Positions 51,795-61,685 are shown, counted from the stretch's first letter. The stretch is 64,000 nt of DNA from Sphingopyxis microcysteis (GCF_012274265.1 NZ_JAANYY010000002.1:620001-684000); one strand, 5' to 3'. The notes: generated by a model from the sequence alone, not told the origin. Numbers and translations: made by a program.

Positions 51795-53450
51795 GTGAGC
51801 GAACGGGAATCGATGCCCTATGACGTGGTCATCGTCGGCGCGGGGCCGGCGGGGCTTTCGGCGGCAATCCGCCTCAAGCAGCTTGCGAACGAAGCGGGCA
51901 GCGAATTGTCGGTCTGTATCCTGGAAAAAGGGTCCGAAGTCGGCGCGCACATCCTGTCGGGCGCGGTGATCGACCCCAAATCGCTCGACGAACTGTTGCC
52001 CGAATGGCGCGACATGGGCTGTCCGATGGCCGAGGTGCCGGTCAACGACAACCAGCATTGGGTGCTGACCAAGACCAAGAAGTTCAACCTGCCCGAGTTC
52101 ATCTCGCCCGGCTTCATGCACAATCAGGGGACTTATACGGGCAGCCTGGGCAATCTTTGCCGCTGGCTGGCGGAGCAGGCCGAAGCGCTGGGGGTCGAAA
52201 TCTTCCCTGGCTTTCCGGCCGCCGAGATCCTTTATAATGAGGATGGGTCGGTCAAGGGCGTCGCGACGGGCGACATGGGCATTGCGCGCGACGGCAGCCA
52301 CAAGGGCGATTATGCGCCGGGGCTGGAGCTCCACGCCAAATATACCTTCTTTGGCGAAGGCGTGCGCGGCCACCTGACCAAGATGTTGAAGAAGCAATTC
52401 GCGCTCGACGCTGATTGCGAGCCGCAGGTCTATGGCCTGGGGGTCAAGGAATTGTGGGACATCGACCCCGAACTTCACGCGCCCGGGCGCGTGATCCACA
52501 CGCAGGGCTGGCCGCTCGACGAAAATGCCAATGGCGGCGGTTTCCTCTATCATCAGGCGAACGGACAGGTCGCGCTGGGGTTCGTCACCTGGCTGAACTA
52601 TCGCAACCCCCACATCTCGCCGTTCCAGGAAATGCAGAAGTGGAAGACGCATCCCGAGATCGCGAAAATCCTGAAGGGCGCCAAGCGCGTTTCTTATGGC
52701 GCGCGCGCGATCAGCGACGGCGGGTACCAGTCGGTGCCGAAGCTGGCGTTTCCGGGCGGCGCGCTGATCGGCGACAGCGCCGGCTTCCTCAACGTCCCGC
52801 GGATCAAGGGGACGCACACCGCGATGAAATCGGGGATGATGGCGGCCGACGCGGCGTTCGCCGCGGTGACCGCCGGACGCGGCAGCGATACGCTGGACGG
52901 CTATCAGGCCGCCTATGACGACAGCTGGGTCAAGAAAGAGCTGAGCGTCGTGCGAAACGTGTTGCCGCTGGTTGAAAAATGGGGCGACCTTGCCGGAACG
53001 ATGTTGGCCGGGATCACGATGTGGCTCGAAACGCTGAAGATCAAAGTCCCATTCACGATGAAGCACCATCCGGATAACGAGAGCCTGTACCGCGCCGACA
53101 TCATGCCGAAGCCGGATTATCCGAAGCCGGACGGCGTGCTGACCTTTGACCGCCTGTCGTCGGTGTTCATTTCGAACACCAATCATGAGGAGGACCAGCC
53201 GGTCCATTTGCAGTTGAAAGATCCGACGATCCCGGTGGCGTACAATTTGCCGCTGTATGACGAGCCCGCGCAGCGCTATTGCCCGGCGGGGGTCTATGAA
53301 ATCGTCGGCGAGGAAGAGGGCGACCCGAAGTTCGTCATCAACGCGCAGAATTGCGTCCATTGCAAGACGTGCGACATCAAGGATCCGACCCAGAATATCA
53401 ACTGGGTCACCCCCGAAGGCGGCGGAGGCCCAAATTACCCGAACATGTAA
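51795..53450 (+). CDS. Electron transfer flavoprotein-ubiquinone oxidoreductase
   Basis: A 551-residue membrane-bound flavoprotein that passes electrons from ETF (fed by acyl-CoA dehydrogenases) to ubiquinone. The FAD motif is DVVIVGAGPAGLSAAIRLKQ and the ubiquinone/membrane region follows. The C-terminal 4Fe-4S cluster has CPAGVYE and NCVHCKTCDIKDP. It starts with GTG 51795 (AAAGG 8 nt upstream), giving the normal length; an ATG at 51813 is less likely. It heads the overlapping gene run continuing with the TPR gene. ETF subunit genes are elsewhere. Confidence 0.96.
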   Translation: MSERESMPYDVVIVGAGPAGLSAAIRLKQLANEAGSELSVCILEKGSEVGAHILSGAVIDPKSLDELLPEWRDMGCPMAEVPVNDNQHWVLTKTKKFNLPEFISPGFMHNQGTYTGSLGNLCRWLAEQAEALGVEIFPGFPAAEILYNEDGSVKGVATGDMGIARDGSHKGDYAPGLELHAKYTFFGEGVRGHLTKMLKKQFALDADCEPQVYGLGVKELWDIDPELHAPGRVIHTQGWPLDENANGGGFLYHQANGQVALGFVTWLNYRNPHISPFQEMQKWKTHPEIAKILKGAKRVSYGARAISDGGYQSVPKLAFPGGALIGDSAGFLNVPRIKGTHTAMKSGMMAADAAFAAVTAGRGSDTLDGYQAAYDDSWVKKELSVVRNVLPLVEKWGDLAGTMLAGITMWLETLKIKVPFTMKHHPDNESLYRADIMPKPDYPKPDGVLTFDRLSSVFISNTNHEEDQPVHLQLKDPTIPVAYNLPLYDEPAQRYCPAGVYEIVGEEEGDPKFVINAQNCVHCKTCDIKDPTQNINWVTPEGGGGPNYPNM

Positions 53451-55104
53451 GATCGCGCGGGTTTTTCTGGCGGTCGGCGCGCTTGCCGCCGCGGCGCCTG
53501 CGCAGGCCGCCGACGAAGGCGGCGCGGCGCTGAACGCGCTGGTGCGGGCGAGGCTGGCCGAGGAGGGCGGCGAGCCCGCGGCGGCGCTGGCGGCGTTGAC
53601 CGATGTCTCGAGCCTGGCGCCGGGCCTTCCCGGGGTGCGCGGGCGAATATTGGAACAGGCGATCGAAGCGGGCGACCTTGCCGCTGCCCGCACCGCAGCG
53701 TTGCAGCTGTGGACCGCGGGCGATCGCCGGTTCGATGCGCAGCTGGTGCTGCTGGTCGATGCGATGCGGCGGTCGGATTGGAAAGCTGCGCGCGATGCCA
53801 TGGCGGGGCGCAGCGACAAGACGGGGGCCGATACGATCGCGCGGTTGATCCTGCCGACGGTCAACGCGTGGATCGATGTCGGCGCGCGCGAAAAACAGCC
53901 CGAACGGCATTTGCTGGACGTCAGCGGCCGATCGCGCCCCGAACCGGCGCTGACGTTGCAGGTCGCGCTGGTGCAGCTCGCAACCCGGCGCGCCGATGAA
54001 GCGGCGGCGCTGACCGACGAGATTGTCCTGACCGACCGGACGAGCCAGCTGGTTGGGTTGCGACTGGCCGCGACGCTCGACAAGGAGGGTGAGGGCGATG
54101 CCGCGCAGCGTTTGCGCGGACGGATCGCGCTGGCGGCGGGACAGCGCGAGGATCCGATGCTGTTGCTGCCCGATCAGGCGGTGACGACGCCGCGCGCCGG
54201 GGTGGCGCAGTGGCTGGGGCTGCTCGCCGACGGATTGGCGCGGGTTCCGAACGGCAACTCGAAACTGCCGTTGCTGTTCTCGCGCGCCGCCTTTTGGCTG
54301 AACGACGCCGATTGGGCGGTGCGCGCGACGCTGGTCGAGGCGCTCGATCGCAATGGGCAGCAGGGGGCAGCGGCGGCGCTGATCGATGGTGGGCGCGCGG
54401 ACGTGCCGCCGGTGCTGGCAATGCGGCGCGCCGAATTGCTCGCCGATGGCGGCGACCTGACGGGGGCGGCCAAGCTGGCCGAAACGGCGGCGGCGGGTGA
54501 TGCGCCGCGCAGCCTGCTGGTGCGGCTCGCGGATATTGCGCGGCGGTCGGAGGATCCGAAATCAGCAGCCCGCGCCTATGAACGGCTGGAGGCCGCGCTG
54601 GAGGATAGCGAAGGCGACCAGATATTGCGCGGCTCGTTGCTGATCGCGCGCGCCGAGCTGCATCTGCAGGCGGGTGAATGGGATGCCGCCGCGCCGCTGA
54701 TGGAGCGCGCGGTCGCGCTGCGTCCGAATGATGCCGCGGTGCTCAATTTTGCGGGCTATTCGGCGCTTGAACGGCGCAAGGATGTCGAGCAATCGCTGGC
54801 GCGGATCGAGACAGCGTGGCGGCAGGAACCGCAGAACGCGAGCATCACCGACTCGCTCGGCTGGGCCTATTTCCTGACCGGGCGTACCGACGATGCGGTC
54901 GCGCTGCTCGAAAAGGCGCAAGCGGGCGAGCCCGCCAATGCGGTGATCGTCGAGCATCTGGGCGACGCTTACTGGCAGGCGGGGCGCAAGTTTCAGGCAC
55001 GCTATACCTGGCGCGCGGCGGCTTTGCTCGCCGAGGCCGAGATGGCGACGCGGCTGGCCGCAAAACTGCGCGACGGGCTGACGCCGGCGACGACCGCGCC
55101 ATGA
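53434..55104 (+). CDS. Exported tetratricopeptide repeat protein
   Basis: A 556-residue protein with a signal peptide (KIARVFLAVGALAAAAPAQA) and TPR/SEL-like helical repeats throughout, for example GEPAAALAALTD, AKSAARAYERLEAALE and RTDDAVALLEKAQAGEPANA near the C-terminus. I place the start at ATT 53434: GGAGG lies 5 nt before it, it opens exactly at the signal peptide, and no ATG, GTG or TTG lies nearby in frame. It overlaps the ETF-QO stop by 17 nt. Its stop overlaps ispE. Likely an envelope scaffold; role unknown. Confidence 0.82.
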   Translation: MTRTCKIARVFLAVGALAAAAPAQAADEGGAALNALVRARLAEEGGEPAAALAALTDVSSLAPGLPGVRGRILEQAIEAGDLAAARTAALQLWTAGDRRFDAQLVLLVDAMRRSDWKAARDAMAGRSDKTGADTIARLILPTVNAWIDVGAREKQPERHLLDVSGRSRPEPALTLQVALVQLATRRADEAAALTDEIVLTDRTSQLVGLRLAATLDKEGEGDAAQRLRGRIALAAGQREDPMLLLPDQAVTTPRAGVAQWLGLLADGLARVPNGNSKLPLLFSRAAFWLNDADWAVRATLVEALDRNGQQGAAAALIDGGRADVPPVLAMRRAELLADGGDLTGAAKLAETAAAGDAPRSLLVRLADIARRSEDPKSAARAYERLEAALEDSEGDQILRGSLLIARAELHLQAGEWDAAAPLMERAVALRPNDAAVLNFAGYSALERRKDVEQSLARIETAWRQEPQNASITDSLGWAYFLTGRTDDAVALLEKAQAGEPANAVIVEHLGDAYWQAGRKFQARYTWRAAALLAEAEMATRLAAKLRDGLTPATTAP

Positions 55105-55952
55105 GCGACATCATGATCGAAACCGGCTGGGCCAAGATCAACCTCGCGCTCCACGTCCGCGGGCGGCGGAGCGACGGCTATCATGACATCGAGACGCTGT
55201 TTGCCTTTGTCGATGGCGGCGACGCGATCGTTGCCGAGGTGGCGGACGCCGATCACCTGACGATCGAGGGCGAGTTTGCCGAGGGGCTTAGCGCGGGCGC
55301 CGACAATCTGGTGATGCAGGTGCTGGCGCTGCTGCGGGCGCGCCATGGTGCCGAGCGGGTCCCGTCGCTGGCAGTGACGCTGACCAAGAATTTGCCGGTC
55401 GCGGCGGGGATCGGCGGCGGCTCGGCCGATGCGGCGGCGATGGCGCGGCTGCTGCGGACGCATTTCCTGCCCGAACTGGGTGATGCGGCGCTGGCGCGGA
55501 TCGTCAGCCCGCTCGGCGCCGACATTGCCGCCTGCGTCGCGAGTGCGACCTGTCTGGGCGTCGGCGTCGGCGAGGAATTGCGCGCGGTGCCTGAGCTGCG
55601 GTTGGGCGGCACGCCGGTGCTGCTGGTCAATCCGCGCCAGCCGGTCACGACCGGGCCGGTATTTGCGGCGTGGGACGGCATCGACCGCGGGGAATTGTTC
55701 GGCGATCCGGCGGGGCGGGCGCAGTTGCTGGCGGCGCGCAATGACTTGCAGCGTCCGGCGACCGCGCAATGTCCCGCGATTGCCGATGTGCTGCTCGAAC
55801 TCGGCGCGTTGCGGCCCTGGCTTGCGCGGATGTCGGGATCGGGCGCGACCTGTTTTGCGCTGTTCGATGCACCGGCGGAACGCGATGCCGCAGCGGCGCG
55901 GCTTGCAGAGAGCCATCCGCACTGGTGGCAGCTGGCCGGGGCGCTGCGATGA
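55101..55952 (+). CDS. ispE: 4-diphosphocytidyl-2-C-methyl-D-erythritol kinase
   Basis: A 283-residue GHMP kinase of the MEP isoprenoid pathway. Motifs: GWAKINLALHVRGRRSDGYHDI (start region), the ATP-binding PVAAGIGGGSADAAA, and MSGSGATCFALF near the C-terminus. It phosphorylates CDP-methylerythritol, feeding IPP/DMAPP synthesis and thus ubiquinone and carotenoids. Starts at ATG 55101 in a 4-nt overlap (ATGA) with the TPR gene, which fixes the start. Its own stop overlaps the next gene the same way. Confidence 0.96.
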   Translation: MSDIMIETGWAKINLALHVRGRRSDGYHDIETLFAFVDGGDAIVAEVADADHLTIEGEFAEGLSAGADNLVMQVLALLRARHGAERVPSLAVTLTKNLPVAAGIGGGSADAAAMARLLRTHFLPELGDAALARIVSPLGADIAACVASATCLGVGVGEELRAVPELRLGGTPVLLVNPRQPVTTGPVFAAWDGIDRGELFGDPAGRAQLLAARNDLQRPATAQCPAIADVLLELGALRPWLARMSGSGATCFALFDAPAERDAAAARLAESHPHWWQLAGALR

Positions 55953-56680
55953 GCGAGGCGTGGCGCCAGCTGGGAACACCGCGCGGCGGCGGCGTCCTGC
56001 TGATTGGCGATCATGCGTCGAACCATGTTCCCGATGACATCGACCTCGGCATCGATCCGGGACTGTTGAGCAATCATATCGCGATCGATATTGGAGTCGC
56101 CGAGGTGGCGGCCTTGCTGGTCGCGGGCGGCGCGGTCGATGCCGCAATCCTCGGCGGGGTGTCGCGGCTGGTGGTCGATTGCAACCGCGACGAGGAAGCC
56201 CCGGGGGTGCTGCCGATCGCGAGCGACGGGCATGCGGTGCCGGGCAATGCGCTCGACGATGCAGGCCGCGAGGCGCGGCTCGCGCGCTTTTTCCGGCCCT
56301 ATCACGATCATATCGCGGCGACGATCGCGGCGCATCGACCGGCGATGATCCTGTCGCTGCACAGCTTTACGCCGGCCCTGTCGGCGCATCCCGATCAGGC
56401 GCGGCCATGGCATGTTGGGGTGCTCTACAACGAGGATGACCGGCTGGCGGGCGCGGCGATTGCGGCGCTGGAAGCGGAAGGGCTGATGGTTGGCGACCAG
56501 CTTCCCTATTCGGGCAAATTGCTCAATGCGACGATGAACCGTCATGCCGAGGGCAATGCCATTCCCTATGTCGGGATCGAGATGCGGCAGGATCTGGTCA
56601 GCGATGCGGCGGGGCAGGCGCTGTTTGCGCAGCGGCTTTCTCGCATGTGCAGCAAGCTTGCATTGTATCCGGGCGAATAG
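55949..56680 (+). CDS. N-formylglutamate amidohydrolase family protein
   Basis: A 243-residue protein of the NFGA family (PF05013). Visible marks are VLLIGDHASNHVPDD, the metal-ligand pattern DHIAATIAAHRP with LSLHSFTPAL, and MNRHAEGNAIPYVGIEMRQDL. The family includes HutG, a histidine-degradation hydrolase, but this short form outside a hut operon may act on other formyl/acyl amino acids. The ATG overlaps the ispE stop by 4 nt. It is the last of the tightly coupled run and ends 59 bases before ilvD. Confidence 0.86.
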   Translation: MSEAWRQLGTPRGGGVLLIGDHASNHVPDDIDLGIDPGLLSNHIAIDIGVAEVAALLVAGGAVDAAILGGVSRLVVDCNRDEEAPGVLPIASDGHAVPGNALDDAGREARLARFFRPYHDHIAATIAAHRPAMILSLHSFTPALSAHPDQARPWHVGVLYNEDDRLAGAAIAALEAEGLMVGDQLPYSGKLLNATMNRHAEGNAIPYVGIEMRQDLVSDAAGQALFAQRLSRMCSKLALYPGE

Positions 56681-56739
56681 GCGTGTAGAGGCGCGTTTCT
56701 TCGCCAAATATTGAAATATAATTATCAGGACTGCTCAAA

Positions 56740-58596
56740 ATGCCTTCATATCGTTCGCGCACCACGACCCACGGCCGCAACATGGCGGGCGCGCGCGGCC
56801 TGTGGCGCGCGACGGGGATGAAGGACAGCGATTTCGGCAAACCGATCATCGCGGTGGTCAACAGCTTCACCCAGTTCGTCCCCGGTCATGTCCATCTGAA
56901 AGACCTCGGCCAGATGGTCGCGCGCGAGATTGAGGCGGCGGGCGGGGTCGCCAAGGAATTCAATACGATCGCGGTCGATGACGGGATCGCGATGGGGCAT
57001 GACGGGATGCTCTATTCGCTGCCCAGCCGCGACCTGATCGCCGACAGCGTCGAATATATGGTCAACGCGCATTGCGCCGACGCGATGGTGTGTATTTCGA
57101 ACTGCGACAAGATCACCCCGGGCATGCTGATGGCGGCGCTGCGCATCAACATCCCCGTCGTTTTCGTATCGGGCGGGCCGATGGAGGCAGGCAAGGTCGT
57201 GCTGAAAGGCAAGGAGGTCGCGCTCGATCTGGTCGACGCGATGGTCGCCGCCGCCGACGAGAAATACAGCGATGCCGAGGTGGCCGAGATCGAAAAAGCG
57301 GCTTGTCCGACCTGCGGGTCGTGCTCGGGCATGTTCACCGCCAATTCGATGAACTGCCTGACCGAGGCGCTGGGGCTGTCGCTGCCCGGCAATGGCTCGA
57401 CGCTTGCGACGCACGCCGACCGCAAGGAGCTGTTCCTGCGCGCCGGGCGGATCGTCGTCGAGATGTGTCGCCGCCATTATGAGGAAGACGACGACAGCGT
57501 TTTGCCGCGCAATATAGCGACGTTCGAGGCATTCGAAAATGCGATGAGTCTCGATATCGCGATGGGCGGATCGACCAATACCGTGCTCCACCTGCTCGCC
57601 GCAGCCTATGAGGCGGGGGTCGATTTCACGATGGCGGATATCGACCGGCTGTCGCGCCGCGTGCCGTGCCTGTCGAAGGTCGCACCCGCGAAGAGCGACG
57701 TCCATATGGAGGATGTCCACCGCGCCGGCGGGATCATGGCGATCCTGGGCCAGCTCGAGCGCGCGGGCTTGCTCCACGCGCATCTGCCGACGGTGCACAG
57801 CGCCACGATGGGCGATGCGCTGAACAAATGGGATATTTCGCGCACCAACGATCCCGCGGTGCAGAAATTCTTCATGGCGGCGCCGGGCGGGGTGCCGACG
57901 CAGACGGCGTTCAGTCAGGAACGGCGCTGGGACGCGCTCGACCTCGATCGCGAGGCCGGGGTGATCCGGTCGGCCGACCATGCTTTCAGTCAGGACGGCG
58001 GGCTCGCCGTGCTGTCGGGCAATCTGGCGGTCGACGGCTGTATCGTGAAGACCGCCGGGGTGGACGAGAGCATTCTGAAATTTTCAGGTCCAGCCAAGGT
58101 ATTTGAAAGCCAGGACGCGGCAGTTGCGGGCATATTGACCGGGCAGGTGACGGCGGGCGACGTCGTCGTGATCCGTTACGAGGGGCCAAAGGGCGGACCG
58201 GGGATGCAGGAAATGCTCTATCCGACGAGTTACCTCAAATCGAAGGGGCTGGGCGCCGCGTGCGCGCTGGTCACCGATGGGCGCTTTTCGGGCGGCACAT
58301 CGGGGCTGTCGATCGGCCATGCATCACCCGAAGCCGCCGAGGGCGGAACGATCGCACTGGTCGAGGACGGCGACCTGATCAACATCGACATCCCGTCGCG
58401 GACGATCACGCTGGCGGTAGCCGACAGCGTGCTGGCCGAACGGCGCGCGGCGATGGAAGCCAAGGGCGATGCCGCGTGGCAGCCCGCCAAACCGCGCCCG
58501 CGCAAGATTTCGGTCGCGCTTCAGGCCTATGCCGCGATGACCACCAGCGCCGCGCGCGGGGCGGTGCGCGACCTGTCGCAGCTGAAGGGCAGATAA
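56740..58596 (+). CDS. ilvD: Dihydroxy-acid dehydratase
   Basis: A 618-residue [2Fe-2S] dehydratase of branched-chain amino acid synthesis. It starts [20 protein letters not shown]. Cluster Cys are in [11 protein letters not shown] and [28 protein letters not shown] and [15 protein letters not shown] follow. Full length. Start ATG 56740 has AGGA about 9 nt upstream. The stop TAA overlaps the lipoprotein ATG (TAATG). Confidence 0.97.
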   Translation: MPSYRSRTTTHGRNMAGARGLWRATGMKDSDFGKPIIAVVNSFTQFVPGHVHLKDLGQMVAREIEAAGGVAKEFNTIAVDDGIAMGHDGMLYSLPSRDLIADSVEYMVNAHCADAMVCISNCDKITPGMLMAALRINIPVVFVSGGPMEAGKVVLKGKEVALDLVDAMVAAADEKYSDAEVAEIEKAACPTCGSCSGMFTANSMNCLTEALGLSLPGNGSTLATHADRKELFLRAGRIVVEMCRRHYEEDDDSVLPRNIATFEAFENAMSLDIAMGGSTNTVLHLLAAAYEAGVDFTMADIDRLSRRVPCLSKVAPAKSDVHMEDVHRAGGIMAILGQLERAGLLHAHLPTVHSATMGDALNKWDISRTNDPAVQKFFMAAPGGVPTQTAFSQERRWDALDLDREAGVIRSADHAFSQDGGLAVLSGNLAVDGCIVKTAGVDESILKFSGPAKVFESQDAAVAGILTGQVTAGDVVVIRYEGPKGGPGMQEMLYPTSYLKSKGLGAACALVTDGRFSGGTSGLSIGHASPEAAEGGTIALVEDGDLINIDIPSRTITLAVADSVLAERRAAMEAKGDAAWQPAKPRPRKISVALQAYAAMTTSAARGAVRDLSQLKGR

Positions 58597-58982
58597 TGCG
58601 GATTGTTGGGGGCTTGACGGGGCTCTTGTTGCTGGCGGCGTGCGGCGGCGCCCCCGACAATGGCGATCTGGCCGAAGCCGAAGCGCGCGGGTCGCGCGAA
58701 GCGGCGGCGGAAGGGCGGATCGAATGCGCGCTGGAGGGCGCAAAGCTGTTCGATCGCACCTGTACCGTCGAAGAGATCAGTGGCGCGGACGGGACCGTAC
58801 TGGTCGTCGGGCGGGCCAATGTCGGCTATCGCCGGTTGCAGATCGCTACCGATGGACGCGGCGTCGTGTCGGCGGACGGCGCCGAACCGGCGAAGGTGAC
58901 GATCGTCGGCGACGGGGTGATCGAGGTGGCGATCGGCAGCGATCGGTACCGATTGCCCGCGAATACCGGCGGCGCGAAGTAG
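58596..58982 (+). CDS. Small lipoprotein of unknown function
   Basis: 128 residues: [18 protein letters not shown] has a lipobox (LLAAC, Cys at 16). The mature part has an acidic helix (GDLAEAEARGSREAAAEGRI) then a beta-rich segment with CALEGAKLFDRTCTVEEIS (a possible disulfide), VGYRRLQIATDGRGVVSADG and VEVAIGSDRYRLPA. No family recognised. Coupled to ilvD by TAATG, so probably translated with it; a functional link is not implied. Confidence 0.75.
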   Translation: MRIVGGLTGLLLLAACGGAPDNGDLAEAEARGSREAAAEGRIECALEGAKLFDRTCTVEEISGADGTVLVVGRANVGYRRLQIATDGRGVVSADGAEPAKVTIVGDGVIEVAIGSDRYRLPANTGGAK

Positions 58983-58988
58983 CCACAA

Positions 58989-59067
58989 TCGTCATTGCGA
59001 GCGTAGCGAAGCAATCCAGGGTAGGCCTAATCCGCTCTGGATTGCTTCGCTGCGCTCGCAATGACGA
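58989..59067. repeat. Palindromic intergenic repeat, family A
   Basis: TCGTCATTGCGAGCGTAGCG with AAGCAATCCAG mirrors CTCTGGATTGCTTCGCTGCG with CTCGCAATGACGA. It lies between the lipoprotein and nnr genes and gives rise to a spurious N-terminal extension of the nnr frame. Confidence 0.92.
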
Positions 59068-59129
59068 ATTGGGAGCGAGCGATTGCTTCCACCGAGACAT
59101 TTTTGCTGGCCGTGATAATCTCCCCAACC

Positions 59130-60482
59130 ATGTCCATCCCCGCCGACGCCCCGATCCTGACCAGCGCCGCGATGCGCGAGGCGGAGGCCGCCTGCGCAGT
59201 ACAGGGGACGTCGCTCGCCGAACTGATGGAGCGCGCCGGGGCGGCGGTGGCCGACACCGCGTGGCGGATGGCAGCGGGCGCGCCGGTGCTGATCCTGTGC
59301 GGACCCGGCAATAATGGCGGTGACGGCTATGTGGCGGCGCGGTTGCTGGCGGCGCGCGGCGCGGCGGTGCGGGTTGCGGCCTTGACGGAGCCCGCGACGG
59401 ATCTGGCAAAGGCGGCGCGCGGCGCGTGGAGCGGCCCGGTCGAACCGATCGATGGCAGGCTGGCGGCGGCGCCGGTGATTGTCGATGCGCTGTTCGGGGT
59501 CGGGCTGTCGCGGCCGCTGACCGACGATCTTGCGGCCGTGCTTCGCCGTTTCGCGGGGCAGCGTGTGCTGGCGGTCGATGTGCCGAGCGGCGTGGAGAGC
59601 GACGGAAACGCCGACTGGATGCCGCCGCTGCCCGCCGCCGTCACGCTGGCGCTGGGCGCGTTGAAGCCAGCCCATGTCCTCCTGCCCACGGCGCCCGCGT
59701 GCGGTCGGGTGCTGCTTGCACCGATCGGGATTTCCGCGCCGGCCGCGATGCGGACGCTGCCGAGGCCGAAGGTCGCACGCCCCGCTGCGGCGGCGCACAA
59801 GTTCGACCGGGGGATGGTGCTGGTTTTTGCGGGCCCGATGCCCGGCGCCGCCGGACTGGCGGCGGCGGCGGCGCTCCGCGCAGGGGCAGGCTATGTTGTG
59901 CTGGAGGGCAGCGAACGCGCGCCGTTCGCCGCGATCATCACCGAAAGCGACGCGCGGTTCGGCGAGCGGCTGAGCGATCCGCGCGTCGGGGCGGTCGTGA
60001 TCGGACCGGGCTTTCCGGCGGGCGATGAACTGTTGTTCGATGTCGAAGCGGCACTCGATTCGGGCAAGCCGCTGGTGCTCGACGCGGCCGCGATCGCCGC
60101 GGCGTTGCCGCGCCTGTGCGAGACGCCGGGCAAAGCGATATTGACCCCGCACGAAGGCGAGTTTGCGCGTATCTTTCCCGAACTCTACGGCAGCAAGATC
60201 GACCGCGCGAAGGCCGCGGCGGTGCGCACGGGGGCGGTGGTCGTTTACAAGGGCGCCGATACGGTGATCGCGGCCCCCGATGGCCGGGTCGCTGCGGCGT
60301 GGCCGGGCAGCCCCTGGCTGGCGACAGCGGGGACCGGCGACGTCCTGGCGGGGGCGTGCGGGGCGATGCTGGCGAAAGGCGGCGACGCGTTTGACGCTGC
60401 GGTGGCGGCGGTGGGGTGGCATATCGCAAAGGCCGCGCGTATAGGCCGCGGCCTTGTCGCCGACGATCTGGTTAGGGAATGA
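59130..60482 (+). CDS. nnr: Bifunctional NAD(P)H-hydrate epimerase / ADP-dependent NAD(P)HX dehydratase
   Basis: A 450-residue repair enzyme for hydrated NAD(P)H. The epimerase half (about 1-210; EAACAVQGTSLAELMERAG, CGPGNNGGDGYVAARLL, VDVPSGVESDG) is fused to the dehydratase half (about 230-450; HKFDRGMVLVFAG, TPHEGEFARIF, KGADTVIAAPDGR, TAGTGDVLAG). Start at ATG 59130; the frame continues upstream into the family A repeat. Its stop is at 60480-60482, one base before the RNA methyltransferase ATG (60484). Confidence 0.94.
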   Translation: MSIPADAPILTSAAMREAEAACAVQGTSLAELMERAGAAVADTAWRMAAGAPVLILCGPGNNGGDGYVAARLLAARGAAVRVAALTEPATDLAKAARGAWSGPVEPIDGRLAAAPVIVDALFGVGLSRPLTDDLAAVLRRFAGQRVLAVDVPSGVESDGNADWMPPLPAAVTLALGALKPAHVLLPTAPACGRVLLAPIGISAPAAMRTLPRPKVARPAAAAHKFDRGMVLVFAGPMPGAAGLAAAAALRAGAGYVVLEGSERAPFAAIITESDARFGERLSDPRVGAVVIGPGFPAGDELLFDVEAALDSGKPLVLDAAAIAAALPRLCETPGKAILTPHEGEFARIFPELYGSKIDRAKAAAVRTGAVVVYKGADTVIAAPDGRVAAAWPGSPWLATAGTGDVLAGACGAMLAKGGDAFDAAVAAVGWHIAKAARIGRGLVADDLVRE

Positions 60483-60483
60483 A

Positions 60484-61683
60484 ATGAGCAACAGCGCGCT
60501 GATCGAGCGCATCGCCGCGCGCGGCGATGGCGTGACCGGCGATGGCCGCCACGTTGCCGGTGCGGTGCCCGGCGACAGGGTACGCGACGACGGGATCATC
60601 ATTCCGGGCCCGAACCGCGCCGAGCCGCCGTGCCGCCATTTCGGCAAATGCGGCGGGTGCGAGTTGCAACATGTTGCTGAAAGTGCGCTCGCCGATTTTG
60701 TGCACGACCGGGTGGTCGGGGCGCTGGCGGGGCAAGATGTGCCGGTTGGCGAGGTGTTGCCCGCGCAGCTGTCGGCGCCGCAGAGCCGCCGCCGCGCGGC
60801 GCTGACCGCGCTGCGCACCGGCAAGCAGGTCGCGATCGGGTTCAACGCGGCGCAGAGCAACCAGATCGTCGACATGCGCGAATGCCCGCTGCTGCTGCCC
60901 GAATTGTTCGCGCTGATCGCGCCGCTGCGCGACCTACTGGCGGACATAGCGCCGCCAAGGCGGCCGGTGAAGGTCAAGCTCCAGATGCTCGATCAGGGGG
61001 TCGAGTTGGTGCTGGAGGGCGTAAAGGCCGAGGGGCTGGACGCGGCGATGGCGCTGCAGGATTTTGCGGGCGCGCACGCGCTCGCGCGGCTGGCGGTCGA
61101 TCAGGGATATGGGCTGGAAACGCTGTGGCAGCCCGAGCCGCCGACGGTTGTTTTCGGCGACGTGACGGTCGAAGTGCCGCCTTTCGCGTTTCTCCAGGCG
61201 ACAACGGCCGGGCAGGCCGCGCTGGTCGACGCGGTGACGAGGGCGATTGGCGATGCCGGCGCGGTCGCCGATCTGTTCGCCGGGGTGGGGACATTCGCGC
61301 TCTCGATCCAGCAGGGCCGCAAAGTTTATGCCGCCGAGGGCGCGCGCGATGCGATTGCCGCGCTGATGGGCGCTGCCAACCGGGCGCGGGCGCTCGTCGC
61401 GACCGAGCATCGCGACCTGTTCCGTCGCCCGTTGATCCCGGCGGAATTGAACCGCTTTGGCGCGGTGATCCTCGACCCGCCGCGCGCGGGGGCGGAGGAG
61501 CAGGTGGTGCAGCTGGCGGCTGCGGACACGCCGGTGATCGCCTATGTCAGTTGTAACCCGGCGAGCTTCGCGCGCGACGCAAAGCTGCTGGTCGCGGACG
61601 GTTACACGCTCGATTGGGTGCAGCCGGTCGGGCAGTTCCGCTGGTCGACGCATGTCGAGCTGGCGGCGCGGTTTTCGAAGTAA
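60484..61683 (+). CDS. TrmA/RlmD-family 5-methyluridine RNA methyltransferase
   Basis: A 399-residue SAM-dependent RNA methyltransferase. A TRAM-like N-terminus (GDGVTGDGRHVAGAVPGDRV) is followed by the cluster Cys in CRHFGKCGGCELQH with the fourth in MRECPLL, the SAM loop VADLFAGVGTFALSI, ILDPPRAGAEEQV, and the catalytic Cys in YVSCNPASFARD. It is expected to form m5U in rRNA (RlmD/RlmCD-like) or tRNA; the target is not determinable. Just 1 nt separates its ATG (60484) from the nnr stop. Followed by a family B repeat. Confidence 0.92.
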   Translation: MSNSALIERIAARGDGVTGDGRHVAGAVPGDRVRDDGIIIPGPNRAEPPCRHFGKCGGCELQHVAESALADFVHDRVVGALAGQDVPVGEVLPAQLSAPQSRRRAALTALRTGKQVAIGFNAAQSNQIVDMRECPLLLPELFALIAPLRDLLADIAPPRRPVKVKLQMLDQGVELVLEGVKAEGLDAAMALQDFAGAHALARLAVDQGYGLETLWQPEPPTVVFGDVTVEVPPFAFLQATTAGQAALVDAVTRAIGDAGAVADLFAGVGTFALSIQQGRKVYAAEGARDAIAALMGAANRARALVATEHRDLFRRPLIPAELNRFGAVILDPPRAGAEEQVVQLAAADTPVIAYVSCNPASFARDAKLLVADGYTLDWVQPVGQFRWSTHVELAARFSK

Positions 61684-61685
61684 AC

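Noticed and set aside
51663..54083. An 806-codon antisense frame over ETF-QO and the TPR gene
   Set aside because: Low-complexity, Ser/Arg-rich product; both plus-strand genes are certain from motifs and overlapping stop/start sites.
56717..56722. TATAAT just before ilvD
   Set aside because: It matches a -10 box by sequence, but the predicted transcript start would fall only about 11 nt from the ATG and leave out the ribosome site. No good -35 sits 16-18 nt upstream.
59061..59129. N-terminal extension of the nnr frame
   Set aside because: It begins in the family A repeat and has no family similarity; ATG 59130 is preferred.
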